This document shows, piece by piece, positions 1-7,817 of a stretch of 64,000 bases of DNA. Every line of letters starts with the position of its first letter. The first letter of the stretch is position 1. Under the pieces are notes generated by a model that worked only from the letters and a program-made list of their open reading frames with translations, had not been told where the DNA came from and did no database searches. The position numbers were made by a program, and so were the translations under genes. The stretch comes from VRUE01 sp963742535. GTDB taxonomy: Bacteria; Actinomycetota; Thermoleophilia; Solirubrobacterales; 70-9. Location: the NCBI GenBank assembly GCA_963742535.1, contig CAVUMC010000002.1:868001-932000 (forward strand). The letters are read 5' to 3'.

Positions 1-1
1 C

Positions 2-238
2 GATGCCTTCCCCGCCAACGGCTACGGCCTTCACAACACGAGCGGCAACGTCTGGGAATGGTGTGAGGACCTCTTTGGCGAGGCGAGGGCCACGCGTGGC
101 GGCTCTTACCTTTGCCACCACTCGTATTGCAACCGCTACCGAGTCGCGGCCCGCAGCTCAAACACCGCGAACACCTCAACCGGAAATACGGGGTTCCGGT
201 GCGCCCGGGACGCCGAGACAGGCTTCCGTCACGACTAG
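2..238 (+). CDS. Formylglycine-generating enzyme (SUMF1 family), C-terminal part
   Basis: Only the last 78 codons are in the window. The frame shows GNVWEWCEDLF and then RGGSYLCHHSYCNRYR, which matches the active-site block of the FGE/SUMF1 family. The two cysteines (fragment residues 38 and 43) correspond to the copper-binding catalytic pair that oxidises a sulfatase cysteine to formylglycine. The closing GNTGFRCARD is the usual family end. It stops 35 bases before a sulfatase that carries the FGE target motif, so the two are probably co-transcribed and functionally paired. Family membership is clear; the enzyme's activity is inferred. Confidence 0.92.
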   Translation, partial: DAFPANGYGLHNTSGNVWEWCEDLFGEARATRGGSYLCHHSYCNRYRVAARSSNTANTSTGNTGFRCARDAETGFRHD

Positions 239-273
239 AGTGCCGCTCGACGAGGCCACTAGGAGGGAGCGAG

Positions 274-2649
274 ATGAGCAGCAAAACTGACGGGATCAAG
301 CGCGACGTCCTGCCGATTCCTGACCAGCCCTACGAGGGCCTGATCACCTATGACGCGAAGGACCCCGACACTGCCTTCCCGCCGATCGAGCCGCTGCGCC
401 CGCCCGCGAAAGCACCCAACGTCCTCGTAGTCCTGCTCGACGATGTCGGCTTCGCCGCCTCCAGCGCTTTCGGCGGTCCCTGCCAGACCCCGGTCGCCGA
501 GTCCCTCGCCGGCGAGGGACTCAAGTACACGCGCTTCCACACCACCGCGCTCTGCTCGCCGACCCGCGCCGCCCTGCTCAGCGGCCGCAACCACCACTCG
601 GTGGGGATGGGCGGGATCACCGAGATCGCCACCTCGGCGCCGGGCTACACATCAATCCGCCCGAACACCGCAGCGCCGCTGGCCGAGACGCTGAAGCTGA
701 ACGGCTTCTCGACCTCGCAGTTCGGCAAGTGCCACGAGGTCCCGGTCTGGGAGACCAGCTCGATGGGGCCGTTCGACAGCTGGCCCTCCGGTGGCGGTGG
801 CTTCGAGCACTTCTACGGCTTCGTCGCCGGCGAGACCAACCAGTACTACCCGGCGCTGTATGAGGGGACAACGCCGGTGGAGCCCGACCGCACTCCTGAG
901 GAGGGCTATCACCTGACCGAGGACCTCGCCGACCACGCGATCGGCTGGGTTCGCGAGCAGAAGTCGCTGACTCCCGACAAGCCCTTCTTCATGTACTTCG
1001 CACCGGGTGCCACCCACGCGCCCCACCACGCCCCGCTCGAGTGGTCGGACAAATACAAGGGCCGTTTCGACGCCGGCTGGGATGCGCTGCGCGAAGAGAC
1101 GCTCGCCCGCCAGAAGGAGCTCGGTGTCGTGCCGGAGGACGCGGTGTTGACCGAGCGTCCGGAGGAGATTCCGGCCTGGGATCAGATGCCGGAGGAGCTG
1201 AAGCCGGTGTTGGCGCGCCAGATGGAGGTATACGCGGGCTTCATGGAGCACACCGACCATCACGTCGGCCGCCTGATCGAGTCGCTCCGCGACCTGGGGG
1301 TACTCGAGGACACGCTCGTCTACTACGTGATCGGCGACAACGGGGCCTCTGCCGAGGGCACCGTCAACGGCACCTTCAACGAGTCCTTCACCTTCAACGG
1401 CGCCAACGCGCTGGAGACGCCGGAGATGCTGGCGGCCAAGATCGACGAGCTCGGCACGCCCTCGGCCAACAACCACTACGCGGTCGGCTGGGCGCACGCG
1501 ATGGACACCCCCTACAAATGGACCAAGCAGGTTGGCTCCCACTGGGGCGGGACGCGCAACGGCACGATCGTGCACTGGCCCGCCGGGATCGAGGCCAAGG
1601 GCGAGGTCCGCAACCAGTTCAGCCACGTGATCGACATCGCCGCGACGGTCCTCGACGCGGCGGGGCTGCCGCACCCGACCTTTGTCCACGGCGTCCAGCA
1701 GATGCCCCTGCACGGCAAGAGCATGCTGCCGAGCTTCGCCGACGCCGAGGCTCCCGAGCACCGCGAGACCCAGTACTTCGAGATGTTCGTCAACCGCGGC
1801 GTCTACCACAAGGGCTGGACCGCGGCGACCCGGCACAGCGTCCCCTGGCTGGTCGGCGCCGGCGAACTGCCGGCGTTGGACGACGACGTCTGGGAGCTCT
1901 ATGAACCGGGCGACTGGACCCAGTCAAACGACGTCTCGACCGAGAACCCCGAGAAGCTGCGCGAGCTGCAGCGACTGTTTCTGATCGAGGCAGTCCGCTA
2001 CGGGGTGCTGCCGCTCGACGATCGCCGGATCGAGCGCTTCGACCCCCACACCGCCGGTCGCCCAACTCTGGTCGAAGGCAACTCGCAGATCTTCTACGGC
2101 GGCATGAAGCGGATCACCGAGAACTCGATCATCGTGATCAAGAACCGCTCGCACGCGGTTACCGCGCAGCTCGTCGTCCCCGAGGGCGGAGCGGAGGGTG
2201 TGATCATCGCCCAGGGCGGCGCCTTCGGCGGCTGGAGCCTCTACCTCAAGGAGGGGCGGCCGACCTACTGCTACAACCTGCTCGGAGTCGCCCGCTTCAA
2301 GATCGCGGGCGGTGAGCCACTGGGTACCGGCGAGCACCAGGTGCGGATGGAGTTCTCCTACGACGGCGGTGGCCTCGGCAAAGGTGGCGACGTCACGCTC
2401 TACGTCGACGGTGCCCAGGTGGGCGAGGGTCGAGTCGAGGGCACGATGCCGCTGATCTTCTCCGGCGATGAGACCACCGACCTCGGCACCGACACCGGGA
2501 CGCCCGTCAGCGACGACTACGCCTCAGCCGATTGCGCCTTCACCGGCAAGGTTGAGTGGGTGCAAATCGACGTCGACGAGGCCGCCGAAGACGTCGACCA
2601 TCTGATCACGCCGGAGGAGCGCCTGCGAGTCGCATTGGCCCGCCAATAG
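274..2649 (+). CDS. Arylsulfatase (type I, formylglycine-dependent)
   Basis: A 791-aa sulfatase. The start is ATG 274, eight bases after an AGGAGG at 261–266; a longer frame upstream overlaps the FGE gene and is not needed. Residues 49–57 (PNVLVVLLDD) give the metal-binding Asp pair. CSPTRAALLSGRN starting at Cys94 is the classic formylglycine signature CxPxR. GDNG in the middle is a further metal-site element. The last roughly 200 residues look like the beta-sandwich domain seen in large bacterial arylsulfatases of the AtsA type. No signal peptide is visible, so it is probably cytoplasmic. The natural substrate (aryl or alkyl sulfate ester) cannot be told from sequence. Confidence 0.95.
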   Translation: MSSKTDGIKRDVLPIPDQPYEGLITYDAKDPDTAFPPIEPLRPPAKAPNVLVVLLDDVGFAASSAFGGPCQTPVAESLAGEGLKYTRFHTTALCSPTRAALLSGRNHHSVGMGGITEIATSAPGYTSIRPNTAAPLAETLKLNGFSTSQFGKCHEVPVWETSSMGPFDSWPSGGGGFEHFYGFVAGETNQYYPALYEGTTPVEPDRTPEEGYHLTEDLADHAIGWVREQKSLTPDKPFFMYFAPGATHAPHHAPLEWSDKYKGRFDAGWDALREETLARQKELGVVPEDAVLTERPEEIPAWDQMPEELKPVLARQMEVYAGFMEHTDHHVGRLIESLRDLGVLEDTLVYYVIGDNGASAEGTVNGTFNESFTFNGANALETPEMLAAKIDELGTPSANNHYAVGWAHAMDTPYKWTKQVGSHWGGTRNGTIVHWPAGIEAKGEVRNQFSHVIDIAATVLDAAGLPHPTFVHGVQQMPLHGKSMLPSFADAEAPEHRETQYFEMFVNRGVYHKGWTAATRHSVPWLVGAGELPALDDDVWELYEPGDWTQSNDVSTENPEKLRELQRLFLIEAVRYGVLPLDDRRIERFDPHTAGRPTLVEGNSQIFYGGMKRITENSIIVIKNRSHAVTAQLVVPEGGAEGVIIAQGGAFGGWSLYLKEGRPTYCYNLLGVARFKIAGGEPLGTGEHQVRMEFSYDGGGLGKGGDVTLYVDGAQVGEGRVEGTMPLIFSGDETTDLGTDTGTPVSDDYASADCAFTGKVEWVQIDVDEAAEDVDHLITPEERLRVALARQ

Positions 2650-2696
2650 AAGGTCCACCAGCAGAGTGGCGCGGCTGCCTCAATCAGCTGCTTCGG

Positions 2697-3077
2697 CTAA
2701 GCCGAGAACGCCGCAACGACTGCGGGCAGATCCCAGAATGCTCGCAGTGAGGCGATCCGGCCAGCGCTGTCCAGCGCGTAGTTGAAAGTGCCTTCGTAGC
2801 TGGCCGTCGCTCCATTGGGGCCAACCACGGAAACCGTCGCGAGCAGCATCGCCTCATCCTCCACCTCCCATTGGCGCGTTACCTCGAACTCCACCGAATC
2901 CAGCTGAGCAACGGCCTGATCCCAGAATTGCGTGAGGTGATCCTTGCCAACGATCTCGGGCAGATGGCCGACTGGGTCTTCGACCCGGGAGTCCTCGGCA
3001 AAGAGCGCCAGCCACTCCTCGCGTTGCTTCCCTTCCACCGCTGCCATCGCCTTTCGCGCTACCGCTGCCGGGCTCAT
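2697..3077 (-). CDS. SnoaL-like / NTF2-fold protein
   Basis: A 126-aa protein with the length and pattern of the SnoaL-like (NTF2/ketosteroid-isomerase fold) family: an N-terminal helix with LFAEDSRVEDPVG, then GKDHLTQFWDQAV, and alternating strands ending in an aromatic FWD. Members act as small isomerases, cyclases or binding domains, and the substrate here is unknown. The minus-strand leader has GGAGAG just ahead of ATG 3077. It is divergent from the TetR gene across 58 bases that contain a 17-bp palindrome, so it is probably the target of that regulator. Confidence 0.75.
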   Translation of the reverse strand: MSPAAVARKAMAAVEGKQREEWLALFAEDSRVEDPVGHLPEIVGKDHLTQFWDQAVAQLDSVEFEVTRQWEVEDEAMLLATVSVVGPNGATASYEGTFNYALDSAGRIASLRAFWDLPAVVAAFSA

Positions 3078-3117
3078 TCGCTCTCCGATCTCGCTCGCCG
3101 TAGGACTTCCGAGCTGA

Positions 3118-3134
3118 CGTTACACTATGTAACG
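3118..3134. promoter_or_regulatory. 17-bp palindrome, likely TetR operator
   Basis: CGTTACA-CTA-TGTAACG is a perfect inverted repeat with 7-bp arms and a 3-base centre. It ends one base before the ATG of the TetR gene and lies 41 bases upstream of the divergent SnoaL-like gene. A TACACT inside it could be a -10 element for the TetR gene, which would give a very short leader or none. Position and symmetry are those of an autoregulatory TetR operator. Binding is inferred. Confidence 0.6.
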
Positions 3135-3135
3135 C

Positions 3136-3723
3136 ATGAGTCCGCGGGACGGCTCGGAGACCCGGGCAGCTCTGATCGATGCGACCCGACAGCTGCTCGA
3201 AACCGCGGGCGCGGGGAGTACGGGCCTGGCGAAGATCGCGGCCCGGGCGGGCTACTCACGGCAGGCCGTCTACCGGCACTTCGGGTCGCGGGCAGGACTG
3301 CTGAAGGCCGTGTTGGCCGATATCGACGAGCGCGGTGACGCTCGGGCGTCTGTCGAGCGCATCCTCGCCGCCGAGGACGCCCGCATGGTGGTCCATGACC
3401 TCGTTGCCTGGTGGGCGGAGTACGTCGCCGGCTTCGCGGGAATCGCGCGCAGCGTCAACGCCGGGCGCGCCACCGACCCAGCCCTGGAAGCGGCCTGGGA
3501 GGACCGGATGGACGCTCTCCTTGAAGTGTGCCGCCTGGTCGTCGATCGATGTGCCGGCGAGGGACTGCTGCGAGACGAGCTGGAGCCCTCCGTCGCCGCC
3601 GAAATGCTGTGGGGCATCCTCTCCATCCCTCTCTGGAATCAGCTGATCTTCGACCGCGGTTGGAGCCAGTCCGAGTACCGGGAGCGAGTCAGCACGATCG
3701 CCCTGGGCGCGCTCATCGCCTAG
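3136..3723 (+). CDS. TetR family transcriptional regulator
   Basis: 195 aa. The N-terminal 55 residues carry the TetR DNA-binding domain: ETRAALIDATRQLL, then GLAKIAARAGYSRQAVYRHF as the helix-turn-helix, followed by GSRAGLLKAVL. The C-terminal helical domain is the variable ligand-binding and dimerisation part. The gene starts directly at the edge of the palindrome at 3118–3134, consistent with autorepression and control of the divergent SnoaL-like gene. The ligand is unknown. Confidence 0.92.
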   Translation: MSPRDGSETRAALIDATRQLLETAGAGSTGLAKIAARAGYSRQAVYRHFGSRAGLLKAVLADIDERGDARASVERILAAEDARMVVHDLVAWWAEYVAGFAGIARSVNAGRATDPALEAAWEDRMDALLEVCRLVVDRCAGEGLLRDELEPSVAAEMLWGILSIPLWNQLIFDRGWSQSEYRERVSTIALGALIA

Positions 3724-3772
3724 GCAGGATCCGACGTCCGCCAGGTCTCGGACGGCGTGGCGACGGTGACGG

Positions 3773-3967
3773 CTACTCGCGCCTGATCCGCTCGAGGCCC
3801 TGGTGCAGCGCATTGGGGCCGAAGACGGCGCCGATCGTCGCAATCACGATCGTGGCGTCAATTGTTACGCCGAGGATCCGCAAGAGAACCCACATCGAGC
3901 CGACCAAGCCGACATTGAGGACCGTGTCACCACGAGCCCGTGCCGCTCGGGCGCGATCGCGGCGCAC
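3773..3967 (-). CDS. Possible small membrane protein
   Basis: A 64-codon frame opening with GTG two bases after the stop of the preceding minus-strand gene. It is basic at the N-terminus and has two hydrophobic stretches (around residues 17–33 and 35–50). I do not recognise a family. Tight spacing behind the upstream gene favours an operon partner, but the frame is short and could be chance. Confidence 0.3.
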   Translation of the reverse strand: MRRDRARAARARGDTVLNVGLVGSMWVLLRILGVTIDATIVIATIGAVFGPNALHQGLERIRRE

Positions 3968-3969
3968 CC

Positions 3970-5367
3970 TTAGAAGGGGATGTCGTCGTCTCCTGAGTCT
4001 TCGGGCGGTTTTCGGCGGGCGGCTGGCGGCTGGTTAGCGTCAGGGTCCTGGGCAAGGACCGTGCCGTCCTCGTCAAAGTGGTCAATCTCAGGAATCGCCC
4101 AAATGCCGCGGGGGCCATCGCCGTCGGGAGCACAGACGGCGCCGATGAGATTGAAGCGGCCGAGCCAGTCCTCGACGACGATCGCCTCGAAGGGACGGGG
4201 GCCGTCGCCGACGACTGCACGGTTGACATAGCGCCATGGCCAGCCCTTTTTGGATGGATAGCCGCTGGTAACCGTCCGGCCTTGGCTGTCTTCCACCATC
4301 TCCGGTTCATACATTTGTGCTGGCGGCTTGTAGACAACACAGATCTCCGCAGTCGGCTTGCCGTAGGTGGTCTCCGGGGCGAGCTTCTGGATCGCAGCCG
4401 CAACCCGTCGACGTAGGAGCAGAGCCTGTTCAGAGGGGGAGTTGGCGCGGCTCGCCCAATCGTCGAGACCGAAGTTGTCCATCGCGTAAAAGCCCGGCGC
4501 CTCCTGGGCGAGGCGCTCGGCCAGGTATCTCGCGTTCATCCGGTAGCCGTCTTCGATGCCGAGGCGAAGACGCTCGGAGCCGCGCTCGAGCGCCCAGCGC
4601 CGCATCTCAGCGTCGAAATTGGGAAAGCGCTTGCGCCGGGCTCGGTCGTGGGCCCTGGCAGTGATGTAAGCGTCCTTGGCGAGTTCGAGGGCGCGGGCGG
4701 CCTGATCTTCTGCCCCCAGGTCGTTCAGGAACTTAAGGGCCTCGGCTCGACTGGGCTCAGTCGCCTCGCTGGCAGCCCGAATGCTCGCCGGACCGACGGT
4801 CTCGTGCAGCTGGCGCTCCCAGGCCCAGCTCGCCAGGGCGTTCTGCATCGCCCCGGCGCCGTCGGTGGGGCTGATCTCGGCCCGGATGCCGTGGCCTAGG
4901 TGGGCGCGGATCGAGCCCCAGCCTTCCTCGTTGTCGCTATCGCGGTCGTGTCCCACAGCGGGAAGCTGCTCGTTCAGCGCCTCGATCGCGTGGAAACCCT
5001 CACGGTGGTAGTCGTCGAGCCACGTCTCCCAGGCTTCGACCAGTTCCTGCTCCGAGTCGGTCGGCTTGGGCAGCTCGGGAAGTTCGCCGATCGAGGCGAT
5101 CACCGGCTCATCCATAGGGACGAGCTCGTCGGCGTCGGGGCCGTAGGACACTTCGGGATCGATGCCAGATTCAATGACGCGAACGCGCCCGCTATCCAGA
5201 AACGTGGCCTGGGTGAGAATTGACTCGACCCGTTTCTGCATTTCGGCGCTGAGCTCCTCGGTGTCAATAGCCAGAGCCTGTCTGCGCTTTTCGGTCGGGT
5301 TACCCGCGAGAATCTCGGCTTGAAGCCAATTACGACTCGCCAGATAGGGCAGCTCGATCTGAGCCAT
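3970..5367 (-). CDS. Unknown 465-aa protein with SSB-type C-terminal tail
   Basis: The start is ATG 5367, seven bases behind an AAGGAG (5374–5379 on the complement); a longer frame to 5409 lacks such support. The body is acidic, helical and rich in Ala, Glu and Arg with no family I recognise. The C-terminal quarter has a compact segment (WPWRYVNR, then DWLGRFNLIGAVCAP) followed by a Pro/Asp-rich linker. The protein ends in DDDIPF, the peptide used by bacterial single-stranded-DNA-binding protein to dock repair and replication enzymes. No OB-fold pattern typical of SSB is evident. It lies just outside the tRNA-flanked island and may itself be of mobile origin. A role at SSB-partner proteins is inference. 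Confidence 0.75.
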   Translation of the reverse strand: MAQIELPYLASRNWLQAEILAGNPTEKRRQALAIDTEELSAEMQKRVESILTQATFLDSGRVRVIESGIDPEVSYGPDADELVPMDEPVIASIGELPELPKPTDSEQELVEAWETWLDDYHREGFHAIEALNEQLPAVGHDRDSDNEEGWGSIRAHLGHGIRAEISPTDGAGAMQNALASWAWERQLHETVGPASIRAASEATEPSRAEALKFLNDLGAEDQAARALELAKDAYITARAHDRARRKRFPNFDAEMRRWALERGSERLRLGIEDGYRMNARYLAERLAQEAPGFYAMDNFGLDDWASRANSPSEQALLLRRRVAAAIQKLAPETTYGKPTAEICVVYKPPAQMYEPEMVEDSQGRTVTSGYPSKKGWPWRYVNRAVVGDGPRPFEAIVVEDWLGRFNLIGAVCAPDGDGPRGIWAIPEIDHFDEDGTVLAQDPDANQPPAARRKPPEDSGDDDIPF

Positions 5368-5651
5368 CTTCTTCTCCTTGATTCGGACCATTGGGCTGAG
5401 CCCGGTCACTTGCTTTGGGGGCGAGAGGCGGTTTGCCTGAGGCAGCGCTTTCTCACGGAGGCGTTCAGGGAACGCCCACTGCCAAGATAGCCGGTGGGGA
5501 AGCGGAGAGGAGCATCAAACCGAACTTCCTCCCGCAAATGCCCCTGTTGGCGTGGCTCGAACTCTTGGCGAGACGCGCCCCGTTCACGGAAACCCTGGCG
5601 TTGCCCACTAAAGGGGGACTTTGAACCTCTTTATCTGCGTTCCCAGAAAGA
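5368..5651. other. Intergenic stretch between the SSB-tailed gene and the tRNA remnant
   Basis: I see no supported gene. The right part (about 5550–5651) resembles, with many differences, the segment 13030–13095 that lies beyond the terminator of the intact tRNA. The duplicated sequence therefore extends past the tRNA itself. Confidence 0.5.
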
Positions 5652-5679
5652 CGAAAGCCCCGCAAATGCGAGGCTTTCG
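5652..5679 (-). terminator. Duplicated tRNA-fMet terminator hairpin
   Basis: CGAAAGCCCCGCAAATGCGAGGCTTTCG folds into a 12-bp stem with one A·C mismatch around an AAAT-type loop. It differs by one base from the hairpin at 13096–13123 behind the intact tRNA-fMet. Here it follows only the truncated tRNA copy. Confidence 0.7.
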
Positions 5680-5684
5680 CTGTA

Positions 5685-5727
5685 TAGCGAGGGCAGGATT
5701 CGAACCTGCGACCTTCGGGTTATGAGC
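5685..5727. repeat. Truncated tRNA-fMet 3' part, candidate island attachment site
   Basis: 43 bases equal to positions 13129–13171 of the initiator tRNA except for one base (5690). The copy covers the 3' half of the gene from the end of the anticodon stem through the discriminator base. Homology to the tRNA ends exactly at 5727, and the 5' half is missing, so no functional tRNA is encoded. A 3'-tRNA duplicate at the far end of a gene block is the standard scar left by tyrosine-recombinase integration at a tRNA. Confidence 0.85.
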
Positions 5728-5877
5728 TTGATCGGTTGGATCGGCTGGACTACGTGGAGCTAGGTTTCAAGCCGAATTCACGAGATCGAACTACGTGGAG
5801 ATCGGCTGGAATCCGTGGGGCATGTTGCCCCATTCGTTGCCCCAGCAGATCACGCCCGAGACCACAGAATCCTCGAA

Positions 5878-6065
5878 ATGGCCAAGGCTCGTCGGAAGGA
5901 GCCCGATCCCCAGCCCGGCAACTTCGATGCCGAGCTGGATAGGCCACCGGCGCAAAGCTGTCGATCCTCGTCACCGTCGAGGGCGACGACGCAAGCAGCT
6001 AGAGCGGATCGCCATCTGGCGCGGTCAGCGCCCGGCGAGGTCGTCTCCGAGTTCCTGCGCAGCCC
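5878..6065 (+). pseudogene. Possible decayed small antitoxin-like gene
   Basis: Starting at ATG 5878, protein-like stretches occur in successive frames: MAKARRKEPDPQPGNFDAEL, then KLSILVTVEGDD, then KQLERIAIWRGQRP, then PGEVVSEFLRS. Joined together they would resemble a small ribbon-helix-helix type antitoxin, but frame changes about every 40 bases break the reading. This is a visual reconstruction only; it may be chance. Confidence 0.25.
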
Positions 6066-6096
6066 TTGGATCACCGTGAGCGTCAGAATCTCGTTC

Positions 6097-6804
6097 ATGG
6101 CGTGCAAGAAGGGTCGGGTAAAGCTCAACCTCGATCAGGACCGGCAGCTCTTCATCGATTCCGCCGGTACCTGCCTGCTCTGCCAGGCGCCGCTCTTTCC
6201 TACCTTTCCAAGGGGGCGCTCGATCTCGGTCGCAGAACGAGCACACATCGTTGCCCACTCTCCCGCCGGACCACGCGGACGCGGGACTGAAGGTGGCCCG
6301 GCCGTTGACGATCCGGCGAACCTGGTGTTGCTCTGCCCCACCTGTCACACCAAGGTCGACAAGGTGCCAGTCGAATACCCCGCCGAGATGCTCCTCGGGT
6401 TCAAGGCCAAGCGAGCCGCCGCCGTAGCCAGGGTGGGCGGCGTCATCACCTACGACGACCGCGCCGAGGCACGTAGTGCGGTCGAGGAGATCCTGCGGCA
6501 GAATCGAGAGACCTTCGACCAATACGGTCCGAACAGCGACGACGGCTCTCTTCCCACCCCGGAGACTGCATCGAAGTGGCGCGAGCTCGTCCTGACGGAG
6601 ATCGTCCCCCGGAACGAGTTGCTTTACTCGATCGTGCAGGTCAACGAGCACCTGGCATCGGCTACGGATCAGCTCGCCGCCGAGCATCTCCGCGCCCATA
6701 CCCGCGACCTCGCAGCGAAGCATCAGGGCGGCCCGCTGCTGGCCCCGAGCCAGAAATTTCCGAAGGCCGCAGAGGACATCTTCTCGGGAACAGCCGTCCC
6801 ATGA
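6097..6804 (+). CDS. HNH endonuclease with two zinc CxxC pairs
   Basis: 235 aa from ATG 6097; a GTG at 6076 in frame is an alternative start. The N-terminal 90 residues form a zinc-supported HNH (beta-beta-alpha-Me) nuclease: CLLC at 26–29, AHIVAHS with His50 and His54, GPRG at 58–61, Asn75 in DDPANLVLLC, and CPTCH at 80–84. The spacing is close to HNH effectors found in defence operons. The remaining 140 residues are helical and unrecognised, perhaps a sensor or partner-binding part. The stop overlaps the next start in an ATGA, so translation is coupled with the following unknown gene. Confidence 0.85.
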   Translation: MACKKGRVKLNLDQDRQLFIDSAGTCLLCQAPLFPTFPRGRSISVAERAHIVAHSPAGPRGRGTEGGPAVDDPANLVLLCPTCHTKVDKVPVEYPAEMLLGFKAKRAAAVARVGGVITYDDRAEARSAVEEILRQNRETFDQYGPNSDDGSLPTPETASKWRELVLTEIVPRNELLYSIVQVNEHLASATDQLAAEHLRAHTRDLAAKHQGGPLLAPSQKFPKAAEDIFSGTAVP

Positions 6805-7448
6805 TTCAGGCCTACCCAATCGAATGGTTCAAGGATGTCGTGGTAGACCACGACAAGGTCGAAGCCGCGGTGCCTGTCAACGCTTGCGAGGTCCGGCTCG
6901 ACCGAGAGGGATTGAGTCCGATCACGGTCGTTCCTGTCAGGAGCGACCGCCTCTCCCTCGAGGATCTCGAAAGCATCTTGACGGACCACCAGCCGACGCT
7001 CGTCGTGCTGATCAACCGGGACGGCCATTACGCCTGGGACGCGAGGACATACGCCGAAGAACAGGGCGCCTCAATCCATACCTTCAAGGAGCTCTACACC
7101 TTCCTTTCGGACACCGATCCTCGACCGGGGCTCAACAAGAACGTCAGCTTCGTTCGAAGCCGTTTGGCGCAGCACAAAAAGGTGGCTGCGGTGTCGATGG
7201 TCTGCGAGGCGGCCATGCAGATCGATCGCAAGAGCGGGCTACCGTCGCTACAGCTGTCGGTCGAGTATCACTACGAGTTCACTGAGGAGGCGTTGGTCGG
7301 AGCCCTAAAACACCACCCTGACGTCGACATCGTCTACAACGCGAATCCGAACGGAACCATCACGGAGGCCGCCCTCGACCACGCCAGTCACGCCGGCGTC
7401 GAGATACTTGGCTTCAAGGACCTGATGGGTCGGTTGCACCGATCCTAG
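6801..7448 (+). CDS. Unknown 215-aa protein of the HNH cassette
   Basis: Starts at the ATGA shared with the HNH gene. I do not recognise a family. Two regions look alike: VVLINRDGHYAWDARTYAEE with GASIHTFKEL after it (residues about 68–105), and DIVYNANPNGTITEAALDHA with GVEILGFKDL after it (about 171–211). Each reads as strand – loop – helix – strand – helix, suggesting an internal duplication of a small alpha/beta unit. No catalytic motif is obvious. Coupled translation with the nuclease and a six-base gap to the nucleotidyltransferase argue that it is a dedicated component of one system. Confidence 0.8.
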   Translation: MIQAYPIEWFKDVVVDHDKVEAAVPVNACEVRLDREGLSPITVVPVRSDRLSLEDLESILTDHQPTLVVLINRDGHYAWDARTYAEEQGASIHTFKELYTFLSDTDPRPGLNKNVSFVRSRLAQHKKVAAVSMVCEAAMQIDRKSGLPSLQLSVEYHYEFTEEALVGALKHHPDVDIVYNANPNGTITEAALDHASHAGVEILGFKDLMGRLHRS

Positions 7449-7454
7449 GCACCG

Positions 7455-7748
7455 GTGGAGACCCTCCCCCTCATCGAGGATCTGTCGCATGCGGGGGTGC
7501 TTCCAGAAGGCCTCCAGATCTACCTCTTCGGCTCGGCAATGGATACGACCGCTACGCCGAAGGACATCGACCTGCTGCTGGTGTATGCCGACGGCTCCCT
7601 CGACGACGCCCACGCGGTCGCGGAGACCATCAGGTCGACGGCGGCAGTCCCCCCGTACGACGTATTGGTCGCGAGCGAGACAGAGGCGGCGCAGCTAGAT
7701 CTCATTGCCAAGCAAGCCGCCATTCTCATTTGGCCGCTCGCTTACTAG
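7455..7748 (+). CDS. Minimal nucleotidyltransferase-fold protein (MNT-like)
   Basis: 97 aa starting at GTG 7455, six bases after the preceding stop. FGSA at 25–28 followed by PKDIDLLLVY gives the GS-x9-DxD signature (Gly26, Ser27, Asp37, Asp39) of the polymerase-beta nucleotidyltransferase fold. The short length is that of MNT proteins, some of which AMPylate and neutralise partner toxins. No HEPN partner is present here, and the third carboxylate is not clear. A modifying or regulatory role over the HNH nuclease is inference. Confidence 0.8.
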   Translation: METLPLIEDLSHAGVLPEGLQIYLFGSAMDTTATPKDIDLLLVYADGSLDDAHAVAETIRSTAAVPPYDVLVASETEAAQLDLIAKQAAILIWPLAY

Positions 7749-7779
7749 GCGAGCGTTAGCAACAGAGCCAGGCGGAAGA

Positions 7780-7795
7780 GGGCTAAAGCTAGCCC
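7780..7795. terminator. Small hairpin between convergent genes
   Basis: GGGCTA-AAGC-TAGCCC has 6-bp arms between the nucleotidyltransferase gene and the convergent endonuclease gene. There is no T-run, so terminator function is only suggested by position. Confidence 0.3.
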
Positions 7796-7817
7796 CGCGC
7801 ACCATGCCTAGGTCCTT

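Noticed and set aside
5685..5727. A second functional tRNA-fMet gene
   Set aside because: Only the 3' 43 bases are present; the following sequence does not form the D arm or the 5' acceptor strand.
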